A stretch of DNA of 64,000 bases, taken from NCBI RefSeq assembly GCF_000499845.2, contig NC_023751.2:27885862-27949861 (forward strand), read 5' to 3'. The position numbers and the translations under genes were made by a program. Origin of the DNA: Phaseolus vulgaris (lineage: Eukaryota > Streptophyta > Magnoliopsida > Fabales > Fabaceae). Below, piece after piece: positions 46,526 through 57,421 of the stretch. The notes beneath the pieces are model-generated. The model was not told the DNA's origin. It saw nothing but the letters and a program-made list of their open reading frames with translations, and did no database searches. Numbering within the stretch: position 1 is the stretch's first letter; every line of letters begins with the position of its first letter.

Positions 46526-47625
46526 TGTTTTTGCCACTCCTGGAATGTGTGCACGGAGAAAAATGTACAAGAATTATGGTCGAGCTCCATGAAGGGATAT
46601 GTGGAAGTCACGTCGGGGGTCGAGCTCTGGCCGCAAGAACCCTCCTTGCAGGTTACTACTGGCCAACAATGAGGGAGGACTGCAAGAAGTATGCACAGTG
46701 TTGCAAGCAATGTTAGCAGCACGCCGATTGGCACAGAGCGCCCCCAGAAGAGTTAAAGTCGATTTACAGCCCTTGGCCATTTCATACGTGGGGAATTGAT
46801 ATCCTGGGACCTTTCCCATTGGCGATCAGGCAGATGAAATACTTGGTGGTAGCAATTGAATATTTCACCAAGTGGATCGAAGCAGAACCAGTACCCCAGA
46901 TCACCGCACACAAGATCGAGAGCTTTGTATGGAAGAGCATCTTGTGCCGGTTTGGTGTGCCTAAGCGCCTGGTGTCCGACAACGGGACTCAGTTTGCAAG
47001 TCATCTGCTGAAGAAGCTGTGCGAAGAGGTGGGAATTCAGCAAGTGTTTGCATCCGTCGAGCACCCTCAGACAAACGGCCAAGTAGAGTCCGCCAATCGG
47101 GTGTTGCTAAGAGGGTTGAAGAGAAGGCTGGAGAAAGCCAAGGGATCGTGGGCTGAGGAGGTACCCCGCATAGTCTGGGCGTACCACACCACCGAGCAAT
47201 CAGGAACCCATGAGACCCCGTTTAGCCTGGTCTATGGATGCGACGCAATGATTCCAGTGGAAATCCAGGAGAGCTCGCTGAGATTCCAACACTTTGTAGC
47301 TGAACACTCGAATGAAGAAAGAAGGTTGAATCTGGATTTGCTGGATGAGGTCAGGGAGGAGGCGAGAGTAAAAGTCGAGGCAGTGAAAAGGAGGATCGAA
47401 CGAAGATACAACTCGAAGGTGATGCCAAGGCAGTTTAAAGAGGGCGCCCTGGTGATGAGGAAGGCCCACTAATACGAGATGGAAAACAAGTTGTCGCCTA
47501 AGTGGACAGGACCGTTCAGAATAACCGAGGCGCTCGGGAACGGCGCCTACCGCCTAGAGACATTAGAAGGAGGGGCGATTCCTCGCACGTGGAACACCAC
47601 ACACCTCAAGTTATATCACAGTTGA
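46526..47625 (+). pseudogene. Tat integrase
   Basis: Resumes after the nested insertions. The H-H-C-C finger (HEGICGSHVGG ... YYWPTMREDCKKYAQCCKQC) is followed by a TAG at 46714. Core catalytic residues are Asp in WGIDILGPF, Asp in VSDNGTQF and Glu in TNGQVESANR. The C-terminal part (PRQFKEGALVMRKAH) meets TAA at 47470 and then continues with SPKWTGPFRITEALGNGAYRL and HLKLYHS, ending at TGA 47623-47625. The integrase inserts the cDNA. It is broken by stops but the catalytic triad is intact. Confidence 0.88.
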
Positions 47626-47833
47626 AGCTTAGTAAGTAGAAACGAACATGAAAATATTTACAAGCTTTCTGTTAAAACAGTTTGAAGGGGGCACTCTTTT
47701 TTCCCTAAGGAGGGTTTTTAATGAGGCCACCAAATAAAAGAAGAGTTTTCAAGCTTAAAGCTTTTGAGTTTGCATGCATGTTTGTGTTGAAAGCTTGTAG
47801 AAAAAGTGCATGCTCTCAGTTAAAGTTTTAAAG
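47626..47833 (+). other. Post-pol spacer of Tat element
   Basis: Non-coding sequence between the integrase end and the repeat region. Nothing recognised. Confidence 0.5.
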
Positions 47834-48060
47834 TCCCCATCGCTTTTCGGTGATCGGCGGAATCAGTTAAAGTTTTAAAGCCCCCACCGCCTTTCGGCGA
47901 TCGGCGGCACAGCTAAGGTTTTAAAGTCCTCATCGTCTTTCGGCGATCAAAGGCACCAACAACGATTAAAAGACCTCAACGCCCTCGCGCGTCCTGAGGT
48001 GAGAAAGAGATTAAAGTCCTCCTCGAATTTGTGCGAGTGCAGGCGAGAATAGGTTAAAAG
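47834..48060 (+). repeat. Diverged 46-bp tandem repeats with dyad symmetry (Tat spacer)
   Basis: Three adjacent units of TTAAAGTTTTAAAGTCCCCA + TCGCTTTTCGGTGATCGGCGG type (47834-47970), then looser units starting ATTAAAGTCCT (48011, 48050). Each contains a G/C-rich inverted repeat such as CACCGCCTTTCGGCGATCGG. Confidence 0.7.
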
Positions 48061-48116
48061 TCCTCAGTGCATCCGGGGAAGAGGAGATGTAATCCCTGGG
48101 CAAAGTAGAGGCACTA

Positions 48117-48370
48117 GATAAAGACCTTCTCGCCGTCGAGCGAGTTCAGGCAAGATAAAGACCTTCTCGCCGTCGAGCGAGTTTAGGCAAGATAAAGACC
48201 TTCTCGCCGTTGAGCGAGTTCAGGCAAGATAAAGACCTTCTCGCCGTTGAGCGAGTTCAGGCAAGATAAAATCCTTCTCGTCTTGAACGAGTTCAGGCAA
48301 GATAAAGACCTTCTCGCCGTTGAGCGAGTTCAGGCAAGATAAAATCCTTCTCGTCTTGAACGAGTTCAGG
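48117..48370 (+). repeat. 37-bp tandem repeat, 7 copies, each a potential stem-loop
   Basis: Units start GATAAAGACCTTCTCGCCGT at 48117, 48154, 48191, 48228, 48265, 48301 and 48338. Each has CTCGC and GCGAG (spacer 6) able to pair. Units 5 and 7 have CTCGT and ACGAG instead, which keeps the pairing. Direct orientation with no spacers, so not a CRISPR. Confidence 0.92.
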
Positions 48371-49041
48371 TATGGTGTAAAGGGTGGAAGAAGTTTTAAG
48401 GATGGCTAAGGTAGGTTCAAAGAGAACCCCTAGCTATCCGGCTTACTGTTCTGAAACTCAGGGAGGTAGGGAAGGATCTGAAAGGCACCTCTACCCCCAG
48501 ATGAGGGAACAATAGCCAAGTTATGAAGGCAAAAGGAACCTTACATCGCCAGGACCCTATGGCGATCAGAAGAAATCCAGGCGATGACAAGAGTAAGGGC
48601 CCATTCCGATGGAGTAGATCAGGTGAACTGTACCTTAAATAATCAGTCTGGTTTGAAGCTTACTGCTTAATAAGTAGTTTCGCGCTGAAGTTCATTGCCT
48701 TAAATTTGCAAGTTACATTAAGTATCATCATTTGAAGAATAACAAGTTGATCCATTTTTCTCTTTGAGTTAACAATTGACGAATAGATGTAAGGTTGATA
48801 GTTCGCTCGAGTTTGAAGCAGTGAGTAAACGATTGAGCCCGCAGAATCGCTAAGTTAATTTGTTTAAAGCGATTTCTACAAGGAAAAGCGAAGTAAACAG
48901 AGCGACCAGGTGCGAAAGCGGAGGAAGTGGTGATAGAAGCGGTATCAGTTCAAATACAAAGGAAAGAAAATTACAAGTAAAAGATTGTGCAAAAAGAAAC
49001 AAGCATTAAATCTCGGGAAGTAAGTGATGGAGGGAGACGAT
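48371..49041 (+). other. Spacer between tandem repeats and the antisense gene
   Basis: No coding sequence recognised on either strand. It would serve as 3' end region of the antisense gene. Confidence 0.45.
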
Positions 49042-51651
49042 TAATCTTTAGAGGGCACGATCTTCCCGTCCACCACTTCATTGCATATCGACACCATGGA
49101 GAGGTCGAGCTCGGGGTAGTGACAAGCGACTTGCTCCAGGGCGGCGTCAAATCCGGCGGCAAGGACTTGGGCGGAGCTTAGTTCGAGCTCTTCGGTTTGT
49201 TGTTTGAGCCCTTCGGTTTGCTGCTTTAGCTCGATAGCTCATTTCTTCAGCTCTTCAATTCACCACGAGCCTGAGCAAGGTCTTCAGCAACCTTCTTGCC
49301 TTCGTCCCGTGCCTGTGCTAGCTCTGCAGCAATTTTCTTGCTTTCCTCTCGGGCCTTGGCGAGCTCATCCACGGTGTCGTCCCTCTCCTTCTCGACCTTT
49401 CCAAGGAGAACCTCCCGATCAGCCGACCTCTTTTCAAGGTTCTCTACCTTGGCTGTATCCGCTTTCATTGATGCCTCCAAGTTGGCCACCTTGAGCCTGT
49501 AGGGAACCAGCTTGCTCTCCAGCTCGATTTTCTCTTGAGCTAGGAGGTGCAGTTTCTGGCGCAGATCGGAGGCCTCCTTGCGCGCAACCCTCAACTCGGC
49601 ACTCATGGCGTCCTCCACCCTTGAGTGATCGATCTCCGCCATCATCAGATTGCAAGACAGCTTTTCTGCCTCGATCCTTATCAGGCGATTCTCCTCCTGG
49701 AGTGTTAAGATCTCATCATGAAGCTTTTTGTTTGAGCTCTTCAAAGCCTTTGTTATGATTGAGGGGAGGTTCTCTGCCATCATCTTTAGTTTAGCTGTGA
49801 AGGGCCCCCAGACTTCTTTGACCAAGGGGGGAAGGCTTGCGGCTGCTGTTGGTGGAGGTGCTGAAGGAGCCTGGTGCTGACTTTCACCACCACCCTCTTG
49901 ATTTGGTTGAGCGAGGGGGGCTTCCTGGCGTGGTGGTTGAAGTGGGGGACTCGGTTATGAGTATCGGCGAGTTGTGGGCGCCTTCATCCCCACCTGGTGC
50001 GGCTTCAGCAATCGAGGCGGTTGAAGGAGGACCCTCTCCAGCAGATACGAACGGCGTGGAGGCGCTAGGAGGGTTCTCCATGAAGTTGGGCTCCCTGCCT
50101 TCAACCGCAGGGAGCGCGACCGCCAAGGGTGTTGCTTGGACTGGCGGTGTTGGAGCTGGGGGAGAGGGCGGTGCTGGAGCTGGGGGAGAGGGTGGTGTTG
50201 GTGTTGGGAGAGCGGGCGGTGAAGAAGGTGCTACCCTTTTTCTTTTGGTGACAAGGCCGTCCTCAGTCGCCTCATCATCCTCATCCTCATCTTCTTAAAC
50301 CACTTGAGGGGTTTTTCTCTTTAGTTTCCTCAAGATCAGCTTTTTTCGTTGAGGGGCGGCCAGTGTCTCTGGAGGAGCTGGATCTTGAGGAGGCGATCTG
50401 CCTTGGGCAGCGGCGATCTCCACCACCGAGTTTGGTACGGTTTAGGAACCCGTCGCCAACTTATGAGTTCGGGCGAGCGCCCTTAGTTCAGCTAATTTGT
50501 TTTTGCCCAACATGAAGTTTGCACAGGGTAAAAATAGACAAGTCAGCGCAAGAACGAAGGCAGGATATACGAGTATATGTGCGAATAATGCAAACAGGTA
50601 GCACATGAACTTAAAGCCAAGACCAGCATGCAACAAGCAGGACGCCCAATGGCGGATAAGAGAAATGCGAAATTAGTCCCAACGTAAAACAAAAACCTAA
50701 GTGGTGAGGTAAAGGCTAACCTATGTGGGCTTCAAGTTGGCCTTCGAGGTACTCGAAGGAGATTATTGAGGAAGTGGGGAAGGTGATGTTGGCGGCTGCT
50801 ACTCTCTTCCAGAAGAGGCATAGATCTCTGTCTAGCTCGCCCATGGTGTCAGGACTTCTGGGCCTCCTAAAGCTCTCTTTGGCGTCTTTATTCCCCTTGT
50901 GTACCCAGTACAAGGGGAAGTCGTCGAGCAGGGAAGGATCTTTGTCATTGGCGCACACCTTCACGAATTTTCCTTTCCAATCTTTGTAAGATTGCTGGAA
51001 GATGGAGAGGATTGACCTCCCAACGATCCCGTTCAGGCTAATCCAGAGGCGGTCTCCTGGATTCTTAGCCTAAAAAAGGAAAAGGAAAACGTCGACCGAA
51101 GCTGGCAATCCCAGGTGTTCGCACATGATCTGAAACGCCCAGCTATTGGGATGAAGCTGGGCGGGGGCGATGTCGAGCTCAGTTAATAATTCCCTCTCGA
51201 AACGAGTGAAGGGAAGTCGGAGCTTCACCTTCTTGAAGAACGTCGTGTAGAGGAAGCAGAACAACTCGCCGTTGTTTGCTTTATCATCAACACAGATTGG
51301 TTCATCCGGGTGGCAGGGCAGCATGGCCATTTTGCTGTCGTGCTCCTTATGGAATGAAAGCTCAGATTGGTCCCCTTTTCTTAGTCGGTGCACGCCCAAC
51401 TCTGTGTTTATGGAAGAGGTTTCTTTCAACAGAGCTGAGGTGGCCCACGGGTAAAGCTTCTTGTAGTCTTGTGTGGCAATGGAAGCTCCTCCGACGACTG
51501 GTGGAGTTGCCTGAGCGAGATTGGAGTGAGAGGTTGCAGGCCTCTCAGCCTGGGTAGAAGGAGCACCAGATGCTCGTGGTAAGTTATGCGCTTGGGGTGG
51601 AGGGTTTCGTGATGAAGGAGGAGGGTTCGCGGTGGTTTTCGTACGAGCCAT
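49042..51651 (-). pseudogene. Antisense gene of Tat element, Transposase_28-like with coiled coil; two exons inferred
   Basis: On the minus strand, start ATG 51651 (MARTKTTANPPPSSRN). Exon 1 (51651-50721) has a Pro-rich start and a domain with LRLPFTRFERELLTELDIAP and QLHPNSWAFQ, resembling the putative gypsy-type transposon family PF04195 (from memory), then PGDRLWISLNG and SFEYLEGQLEAHIG. Exon 2 (50518-49042) has NKLAELRALARTHKLATGS, a basic and acidic linker, Pro-rich repeats, a long coiled coil (49800-49250) and a tail with ACHYPELDLSMVS and NEVVDGKIVPSKD, ending TAA. Breaks: TAG at 51069, stops at 50442 and 50295, and frameshifts near 49905 and 49250. Function unknown; antisense ORFs are known in some Tat elements. 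Confidence 0.72.
50519..50720 (-). other. Inferred intron of the antisense gene with mutated acceptor
   Basis: Minus-strand donor ATAG|GTTAGCC at 50720. The expected acceptor before ACTTCATG reads TGTGCAA instead of TGTGCAG (50519-50520), so one G-to-A change would have destroyed it. The 202-base interval is non-coding and pyrimidine-rich toward its end. Confidence 0.5.
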
Positions 51652-52237
51652 CGCGGGAACTGCAAAGGAAAAAGGAAAAAGGATGAACAAAGGTTACAGA
51701 GAACGACTCGATTGTGGACGAAGAATGGAGAACGAACGAACGAGAGTTCGTTGTGACGAATGCAATGGAAGACGAAGCCCTAAGTTACGAGAGGGGAGAA
51801 GAGGAGGAAACAACCCACAGCGTATGCACCAGACAGATAATGGATGATGCGAATCGGTTAAAATGCAGCAAATATCAACAGAGGAAGTAAAAGAGGTACC
51901 TTTCGATGATCAGATGAGCGTTGAAGGGAGTTGGAGTTTAAGAGAGTTGAGGAGCGTCGTGGGTTTGCAGAGAAAACTCAAAGCGTTTTGAGAATGTAGA
52001 GAGATGATGAAACAGTGGAAATGAAAGGGTTTAAGGGTTTTTCAAACGTTTTTGGAAGCGCAAACGACAGCTGAAGATGACCGTTGATGAAGCCACGTGT
52101 CGAGCGATTGGAAAAAGGGGTTTGGTGGAGCGTCAGAAAAGCAGAGGGTACAAACGTTTGGAATTTCGTTCCAGCGCCACGTAGATCGGCAGTGACGTGA
52201 CCTCTTAGTCTTTTTGCTAGACAAGTCTTCGCTTAAG
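51652..52237 (-). promoter_or_regulatory. Upstream region of the antisense gene / 3' region of Tat element
   Basis: About 590 bases between the antisense start codon and the polypurine tract. It should hold the antisense promoter, but I see no clear TATA box. No sense-strand gene. Confidence 0.3.
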
Positions 52238-52248
52238 ACTGGGGGGCT
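52238..52248 (+). other. Polypurine tract of Tat element
   Basis: ACTGGGGGGCT two bases before the 3' LTR. Confidence 0.75.
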
Positions 52249-52250
52249 TG

Positions 52251-53073
52251 TGTACGCTAGTCGCTAAGTTGGCGTGCCCCGATCTCTAGCATACCTAAAC
52301 CGGCGGTCACCAAGTTTGTGTCGTAGACGCCGGGTGTGAACCCAGGCGACAAGGCAATCGGAGATCGCCGAGAGGAGGACATCGCCGAAGGATTAGGGAA
52401 GCTTGTTCCAGGCTTTCGAAGCAAAGGATGAAGTCGCCAGATGGTCATTCCCTAGCTGGCCAGAGGTTGAGGTCGGGGAGCAGCTTACATGAGCATGCAC
52501 AGTGAAGTAAGTAAGTAGAATATAATGGCGGCCGGCGAGACCACAGGGAAGGTGTGTATGAAGGCACCCGTACTCGCCACACAGAAGGGATCGCGCTCCA
52601 AGGCAGCTACACGCTGAGTTGCTTCCTGCATAAGTAACTTAGTCGAACAGCCTGAAGAGTAAGAGGTGACGCTCAAGTCAAGGATGCTCCAGATGGTGAC
52701 ACGTGTACAACTGGATGCGAGCCACGTGTCCAGATGTGTAACTGTCAGGAGAGAGAAAGAACACAGGTATATAAGGGATCCTAACGAACTTCTGAGGTAT
52801 ACACGTTTTAGAATACTTCTTTTACGCTTGCGAGAACTTGAGTACGCTGAAAGAGAACATTGCACGGTTCCTGAAGTTCTTAGTTTTCTCTTAGTATTTT
52901 GGTGGTTCAGTCGCTGACTTGGGCGTCGGAGCGCGATCGGCCGCAGCGGCGCCGTTCTGTCTTTTGCAGGTTCTTGAGGTGAATCAAGGTGAAGGACGAA
53001 AGCTAGCACGGTGCAAAGTCGATTTAGATTTGACGAGGCAAGGCTCTTGTGTTCTGGTCAACAGCCAGGATCA
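52251..53073 (+). repeat. 3' LTR of Tat element
   Basis: The 823-bp LTR runs TGTACGCTAGTCG...GCCAGGATCA. Compared with the 5' LTR it lacks about 105 bases between CGCCCAGT and CGCCAGT, which act as a short direct repeat. TATA box at 52767. Confidence 0.9.
52767..52776 (+). promoter_or_regulatory. TATA box of Tat 3' LTR
   Basis: GTATATAAGG, equivalent to 33987. Confidence 0.6.
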
Positions 53074-53078
53074 CTTCC

Positions 53079-54603
53079 ATTGGCACAACATCACACAAGA
53101 CCTCATCTTTGTATTTACCAATAGAGAAATTTATGAGGACTTGTTTGTTAACAATGATCTCGCCCACCTCACTTAACCATTGTAATTTGTAGGGCTTTGT
53201 ATGAGAGATAGTAGACAATCCAAGCTTATCTACTACTCTTGTACTAGCCACATTGGCACAACTACCCCCATCCACTATCAAAGAACAAATGTTGTTCTGA
53301 ATGAGACATCTTGTATGAAAAATATTTTCTCTTTGACTTTCATCAAAGGGTTGTAAAACTTGACCAAGAAGATGTCTCACAACCAACAAATCTCCCTCAA
53401 GTGGACTTTCGCTCTCATGCTCACTTGATGGCCTAGAAGGTGAAGAATGCCTAGATGAATCAGAATCATGCTCACTAACTACTATGCCATTATGCACATA
53501 CATAGTCCTTTTAGAAGGACAATTAGAAGCAATGTGACCATATCCCAAACATTTAAAGCATTTCTTACTAGACGATTTGATTGGTGATTTAGGAGTAGAA
53601 GTAGAAGGCTTAGACTCCTTAGGTTGAAAGAAGAATCCTTAGAAGAAGTTTTGAAAAAGCTTTTTTATTTTTCCAAGAGTTGTTGTAGTAACCATCATTG
53701 GGAGAGTTTTTGAAAGCATTTTTCTTTGCAAGTTGGGATTCAACCTTCATTGCAAGGTGAACCAAAGATCCCAAAGATGAATACTCTTGAAGTTCAACAA
53801 CATCTTGAATATCCCTTGTTAGACCAATCATAAACCTAGCTATCATAGCTTCCTCACTCTCATCCATGTTTACTTTGAGTAAAAGCGTTTCTAACTCCTT
53901 AAAATTAGCATTCACACTTAGCGTGCCTTGTTGAAACCGTTGGAGCTTCAACAATAGGTCTTTCCTAAAGTGTGGTGGCACGAATCTAAGGTGCATACAC
54001 TCTTTCAAATCGTTCCAAGAGACCACGAGAGGTCTCTTGTTATAGCCAATGTCCATTACAATTCTATGCCACCATTTTATGGCATAATCTATGTACTCTA
54101 AAGAGGCTATTTTCACCTTTTGGTCATCATTGACCTCATAGGCTTTAAAAATTTGTTCACATTTAGCCTCCCAATCTAAATACATATTAGGATCACTATC
54201 ACCACTAAAGCTAGGTACTTTTACAAAAGGAAGTTGAGGCTTTGCTTCTTGGTGATGTCTTTGTTCACGGTGATGGCTCTCCATGAGAATGATGGTGATG
54301 CCTCCTTCTTCTATAATCTTCTCCATGGCCGTGAGCATTGGAAGAATCCTTGGAAGAATGTTTAGGAGAATGATGTCTTCCATGGATGGAATGTGAGGAT
54401 CTTTCGTGCTTCAATTCAAGTTTTGCTAATCTTTCCTCCAATTTTAGCATTACATCATCTTTGATTGTTAATCTATCTTCCAACTTTTGCATAGCTTCAT
54501 CTTTGAGAGCAAGGGCTTGTTTTGCTTCTTTTAACTCATTAAGAACATAAGCTTTATGAGTAGAATGTGGTTTGGAAGATTCAGCACCTGAATATGTATC
54601 CAT
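53079..54603 (-). pseudogene. Chromovirus-like gag and protease, 5' part of split element
   Basis: Minus strand, ATG 54603 (MDTYSGAESSKPHS). A coiled-coil N-terminus (ALKDEAMQKLEDRLTIKD) and a His-rich stretch are followed by a frameshift near 54285 and the gag core (FVKVPSFSGDSDPNMYLDWE, LRFVPPHFRKDLLLKLQ, 54230-53930). A one-base loss near 53650 precedes the zinc knuckle CFKCLGYGHIASNC (about 53550). The protease has VDGGSCANVAS (about 53270) with Gly where many have Ser/Thr, typical of this group. Coding ends at the CTTCC duplication and resumes at 33362. Confidence 0.85.
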
Positions 54604-56421
54604 TGGACAAAGAAAACAGCAAACACAATAGCAAACAATATTAAGAAAAACAAGTTTAGCAAATGGAACAATTATAGTGATGTAATGAAAATTAAAAGTC
54701 ACTCAAGTCACTCCAAGAAAGAATACTTCCCTCAACCAATCTGCTCTTGAGGTCTTGTAACTCTCAAATGAAATATGTCAAAGCAAAAGCACTCTTTCTC
54801 AAAGCCAATACACCTCAAAACTTAAAGAACAATAAAAGACAATCAAGAAAGGTGTAAACAAGAAAGGCTATATCAAAGAATAGTGAAGAAAAGACAAGCA
54901 AGAAAAATAAGGTACTCAATTAAAGGATGACACACAAAAAGAAATCTAAAGAAAAGCACTGGAAAAGATGAAGAAAACAAAAACAGAACTACTGAAATTT
55001 TGTTTTTTATAAACTGTGCGTGACTTTACAGATTTATCTGGAACTGTATAATGAAAACTGGATTATGAAATTTAAACCACAGAAAGTTCAAGATCTGATC
55101 TCAACAATGGCATTGGAATTACACAAAATAGAAAGCTAATTAATTGTGATAAATTTTGCAAAATCACTGCCAGATACGGATGGCAAAGCGGGGCGGGCCG
55201 CTGGTAAAAAACACGGGGCGGACTGACCTTTTCAACCCGCTAACCCGCATTAGCCCGCCCTGCATAAGCCCGCAACCCGCGCGGGCCAGCAGCGGGGCGG
55301 GGCGGGCTGGCCCGCTAATCCGCAAGAAAGAAAATTGGCACTTAGCAGCAGCAAGGTAACGTAATTAGGTTTTCACAAAATTTGAAAGAAAGAAACACAA
55401 CACAATCACGTCAATAATGTTTATGTTTAATGTTTTTGAATTAATGTTTATGTTTATGTTTAATATTTTGGAATTAGGTATTTTTAATGTTTTCGAAGCG
55501 GAAGAATAGTGATATGTGATATTTATCTTAATGTTTAATGTTTTGATGTTTGACTATGTTTGAAAAGGAATAAAAAAAATATAGGTTTGATAATAACAAA
55601 TATATAGGTTTAATTTGATAATTTTTTAAGAACAAAATGTAAAAAAAATAAATATTTAATTTAAAAAGAAGAAGAAAAAAGAACGCGGGCTGGCCCGCAA
55701 ACCCGCGAGCCAGCTCTTATGTGGGGCGGGTTGAGAATTCTAGCCCGCAATAACTTTGCGGGGCGGGCCAATGCGGGGCGGGCTGGCCCGTTTTGCCACC
55801 CCTACTGGCAGGTTACCGTATTTTTTGTGCCAGAATTACACACTGGACGTATTTCATTTATCATTTTTTTTGTACTTGGAATTTTGATGTATTTCTTTTT
55901 TCTAATTTTTTTATAACACTTTCACGAACTCAAATCCAGAATTTCAGAAATTTCCAATAAGCAAATAAATTGCAATAAATTGAAACAGTCAGCACGTTTT
56001 CAAGAAAACAAAGGAAACCTAACTGGAATGAAAAACAGAATTAAGAACTTCAAAAGACATAATAGAAGTGATGTTTAAGAACTTGTATAGGTCTATTACA
56101 CACGTATGAACTCAAAACTAAAAAGAAAAAACACCAAAGGATCAAGAAAACAAACACATAAAACTGTACTTAAACAAAATCAAGAAACAAAAATTATCAA
56201 CAAAGGACTACATAGAATTGATAACATTTTGGAGAAACATGACTTTGAGAAAAACTTATAAGGATTCAAAAATAAAAATGACACAAACAAATGTAATAAG
56301 AACAAGAAAACAACAAGAAATACTAAAAAATAAACTAAAACAGAAAGGTAACAACAAGAATGTAAAGTTCTTGAATTAAAAGTGCCAAAACAACTCAAAC
56401 ACACACAAAAACAAACCTAAG
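54604..56421 (-). other. Leader of chromovirus-like element
   Basis: Long A/T-rich untranslated leader between primer site and gag start, interrupted by the GC-rich hAT-like element at 55175-55804. No ORF of interest. Confidence 0.65.
55175..55804. mobile_element. hAT-like non-autonomous element with GC-rich ends
   Basis: 630 bp with ends TACGGATGGCAAAGCGGGGC and, inverted, TAGGGGTGGCAAAACGGGCC. Both termini carry GGCCCGC-type repeats around an AT-rich centre. Flanking 8-mers CTGCCAGA (55167) and CTGGCAGG (55805) agree at six of eight positions, consistent with an old hAT duplication. The (T/C)AGGGGTGGCAAA end is familiar from plant hAT-type MITEs. Confidence 0.68.
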
Positions 56422-56434
56422 ACTCATGATACCA
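56422..56434 (-). other. Primer binding site of chromovirus-like element
   Basis: TGGTATCATGAGT on the minus strand, two bases after the LTR. It resembles the initiator tRNA-Met site TGGTATCAGAGC. Confidence 0.6.
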
Positions 56435-56436
56435 CA

Positions 56437-57421
56437 TGATGTGATTCCAATAACATGATAGATATATAATATGAACATGTTATGGATTCACAAGAGTTGG
56501 AAAATGATTAGGCACTTTTTAAGAATTGGATCAATGTTCTTAACAATCACGAACTCACCAAAACATAAGTAACCAAGCCAAACTCATATAGAAACCCATA
56601 ATATGGCATATGAACCGATTAAAACACAAAAGAACACAAATAAACCGATTAAAACACAAGGAAACACAACAAAAACTACAAGAACAACAAACTAGAAGGA
56701 ACTACCGAATGAAAACATAAAAGAAGCAAGTTGTACCGATTGAAATGACTAGAAACATCAAAGACATGTTTTAGAGTTTGTTTTGGAATGGAAATGGATG
56801 AAGAAGATGAAAAGAACTAGGAAACTTATGTGGTTGGAGCTCTTGGAGATGTGCACGCCACTTGAAGGATGAAAGGCTTCAAGATGAGTGTAGTTGCCAC
56901 TACTTGAGAGTCGAAGAATGCACTCAAGATAAGACTAGAAGAGAAGAAGACTCAAGTCTCTCTCAATTCACTCACCAATTTGGGAGAGGTTCTTTACTCA
57001 AAAATCAATTCTATTATTTCAAATACCCAAGCCCTCCTTTTATAGGGAGAAGGACCGATCATCTATTACAAAGAAGCATTCAAGAGAAGCTTTACAAGGT
57101 AGCCTATAACTCTTCCACTTCTGGCGCCTAAAATGGAGAGTGAAGAGGCACCTTCTAGAGTTTTCCTAAAGCTAACGCCTATAGATGCTATACACAAGAC
57201 GTGTCTTAGATTTCCCTCTTTAGCACCTTCCTAAACATTACTCTATGTATTTTAATTTTTATACAAAAGAAACAACAAAAAGAGAAAACATTTGAAGCCT
57301 ACTTCGTAACTCTTTAGCTTTGCTCCTTGTAATCCTTTGAGGTAAAAAGGATGATGAGCTAATGTGTCTTTGAGCATCTTCAACTTCAACTTCATTCTCT
57401 TCTTCTTCTTGATCTCCATCA
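56437..57421 (-). repeat. 5' LTR of chromovirus-like element
   Basis: The 985-bp LTR reads TGATGGAGATCAAGAAG...GGAATCACATCA on the minus strand. A minus TATA (CTATAAAAGGAGGG) is at 57032-57045. Family members: 39144-40213 and 61422-62474. Confidence 0.87.

Larger units (their letters stand above)
33363..53073 (+). mobile_element. Tat-type Ty3 element with antisense gene, 19.7 kb including nested insertions
   Basis: LTRs at 33363-34292 and 52251-53073, primer site, gag, protease, reverse transcriptase/RNase H, a second RNase H, integrase, a spacer with tandem repeats, an antisense gene and a polypurine tract. Perfect 5-bp target duplication CTTCC (33358-33362 and 53074-53078). The second, archaeal-type RNase H between RNase H and integrase is diagnostic for the Tat clade. 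Two insertions lie between the second RNase H and integrase. Subtracting them leaves about 12.3 kb. Confidence 0.93.
31250..57421 (-). mobile_element. Ty3/gypsy chromovirus-like element, split by a Tat insertion
   Basis: Minus-strand element in two pieces: 5' LTR, primer site, leader, gag and protease at 57421-53079, and the rest of pol plus a truncated 3' LTR at 33362-31250. The pieces join exactly at the CTTCC duplication of the Tat element 33363-53073. The reverse transcriptase core is deleted and the 3' LTR keeps only its first 215 bases. The classification rests on the gag/protease and integrase style with a GPF-type integrase end; I did not identify a chromodomain. Confidence 0.82.

Noticed and set aside
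48117..48370. CRISPR-like array
   Set aside because: Units are directly adjacent without unique spacers, in a plant retroelement; a tandem repeat.
49247..49825. Stand-alone coiled-coil host gene on the minus strand
   Set aside because: It continues from the antisense gene of the Tat element and lies between Tat integrase and LTR, so it is element cargo.
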